Positions 5,300 to 5,658 of a stretch of 5,658 nucleotides of DNA are shown here, piece by piece (the stretch's first letter is position 1; every line of letters begins with the position of its first letter). The notes under the pieces are model-generated. The model saw only the letters and a program-made list of their open reading frames with translations, searched no databases and was not told the DNA's origin. The stretch is from a bacterium (GTDB lineage Bacteria; SZUA-182). The stretch is taken from positions 1-5,658 of the forward strand of contig QIFF01000084.1 in assembly GCA_003230635.1 (NCBI GenBank), in the 5' to 3' direction. The position numbers and the translations under genes are program-made.

Positions 5300-5310
5300 G
5301 TGAATAAAGG

Positions 5311-5658
5311 TTAAAAGGCCCACGCCAGGCGGGCGAATACATTCCGGCCCGGTTCCAGCAGCTTGCCTCCGCTGTAAGCGTTATCCCCGTTCAGGTGCTC
5401 ACCGTATTTTTTGTCAAAGATGTTTTCTACACCCAGTACGATGGAATAGTTTTCAAGGGGAATTATCCCCAGGGTAAAACCGAAGGTAGCAAAGCCCGGG
5501 GTTTGGCTTTCGCCAAAACCAGAGTCAATCTTATGCTGTCCGGCAACAAAGCGGCCCGAACACTCGGCCCATAAAGCCTCGGCTTCATACCTGAGAGCCA
5601 GGTTCCCCTCCAAGGGCGGAATCTGAGGTAAGTAAGTATCCGAATCCCTGTTTTTGCC
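5311..5658 (-). CDS. TonB-dependent outer-membrane receptor, C-terminal 115 residues, cut by window edge
   Basis: The end of a 22-strand receptor barrel that imports a scarce ligand across the outer membrane using TonB energy. The frame is open from the window edge to the TAA at 5313-5311. Landmarks counted from the edge: LPQIPPLEG (10-18), then GNLALRYE at the start of a barrel strand, an AGQHKID...GESQTPGF stretch, GVENIFDKKYGEHLN (74-88), the EPGRN turn (100-104) and the terminal FARLAWAF. The last residue is phenylalanine, the usual signal for outer-membrane assembly. GVENIFDKKY...EHLN...EPGR resembles copper receptors of the NosA/OprC type, but this part of the barrel is shared widely and the plug is outside the window, so the ligand is open. 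tonB follows 62 nt downstream. Confidence 0.9.
   Translation of the reverse strand, partial: GKNRDSDTYLPQIPPLEGNLALRYEAEALWAECSGRFVAGQHKIDSGFGESQTPGFATFGFTLGIIPLENYSIVLGVENIFDKKYGEHLNGDNAYSGGKLLEPGRNVFARLAWAF

Noticed and set aside
5249..5310. Cobalamin or other riboswitch before tonB
   Set aside because: The gap is only 62 nt and contains one simple hairpin, too short for a cobalamin riboswitch and with no B12-box-like sequence.
4729..5314. Plus-strand open frames opposite tonB
   Set aside because: They result from the proline- and arginine-rich codon use of the TonB linker on the other strand; the products are low-complexity and unrecognisable.
5249..5323. N-terminal extension of TonB from the GTG at 5323
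   Set aside because: It would overlap the receptor stop and translate the hairpin, and it adds a Cys-containing stretch before the membrane anchor. The ATG at 5248 has a proper ribosome site and gives a typical anchor position.

Overview
The window carries six protein genes, all read from the minus strand, so transcription runs from high to low coordinates. Two run off the edges: a TonB-dependent receptor at the right and an LL-diaminopimelate aminotransferase at the left. TonB and an outer-membrane receptor mean a diderm (Gram-negative type) bacterium. A long-form HisG, DapL and MltG fit many diderm lineages, and I cannot name the phylum. Repeat-filled gaps of this kind are common in uncultivated environmental lineages, but that is impression rather than proof.

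Layout in transcription order (right to left). (1) 5658-5311: C-terminal 115 residues of a TonB-dependent receptor. (2) 5248-4463: tonB, preceded by an 11-bp-stem hairpin in the 62-nt gap. (3) 4462-4259: a 136-bp MITE-like element with perfect 16-bp terminal inverted repeats starting 3 bp after the tonB stop, then a good sigma70-like promoter. (4) 4258-3227: mltG, the cell-wall glycan terminase. (5) 3226-3133: two head-to-head arrays of 7-bp units. (6) 3132-2260: hisG (TTG start), first step of histidine synthesis. (7) 2259-2209: a short element of three 10-bp units. (8) 2208-1105: a solitary predicted PD-(D/E)XK restriction-type endonuclease (HsdR N-terminal family), AT-richer than hisG. (9) 1104-806: three different paired-hairpin elements resembling BIMEs, one flanked by a 9-bp direct repeat. 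(10) 805-1: dapL (GTG start), lysine and diaminopimelate synthesis.

The genes do not form one pathway. Receptor and TonB form one functional pair for energised uptake across the outer membrane. MltG and DapL both touch peptidoglycan, and HisG is amino-acid housekeeping. The endonuclease is the accessory item, lodged between housekeeping genes and bracketed by repeats. The most distinctive property of the window is that every intergenic gap holds its own kind of inverted or periodic repeat. I see no clear new multi-gene system. The most promising leads are the solitary endonuclease and the repeat families.
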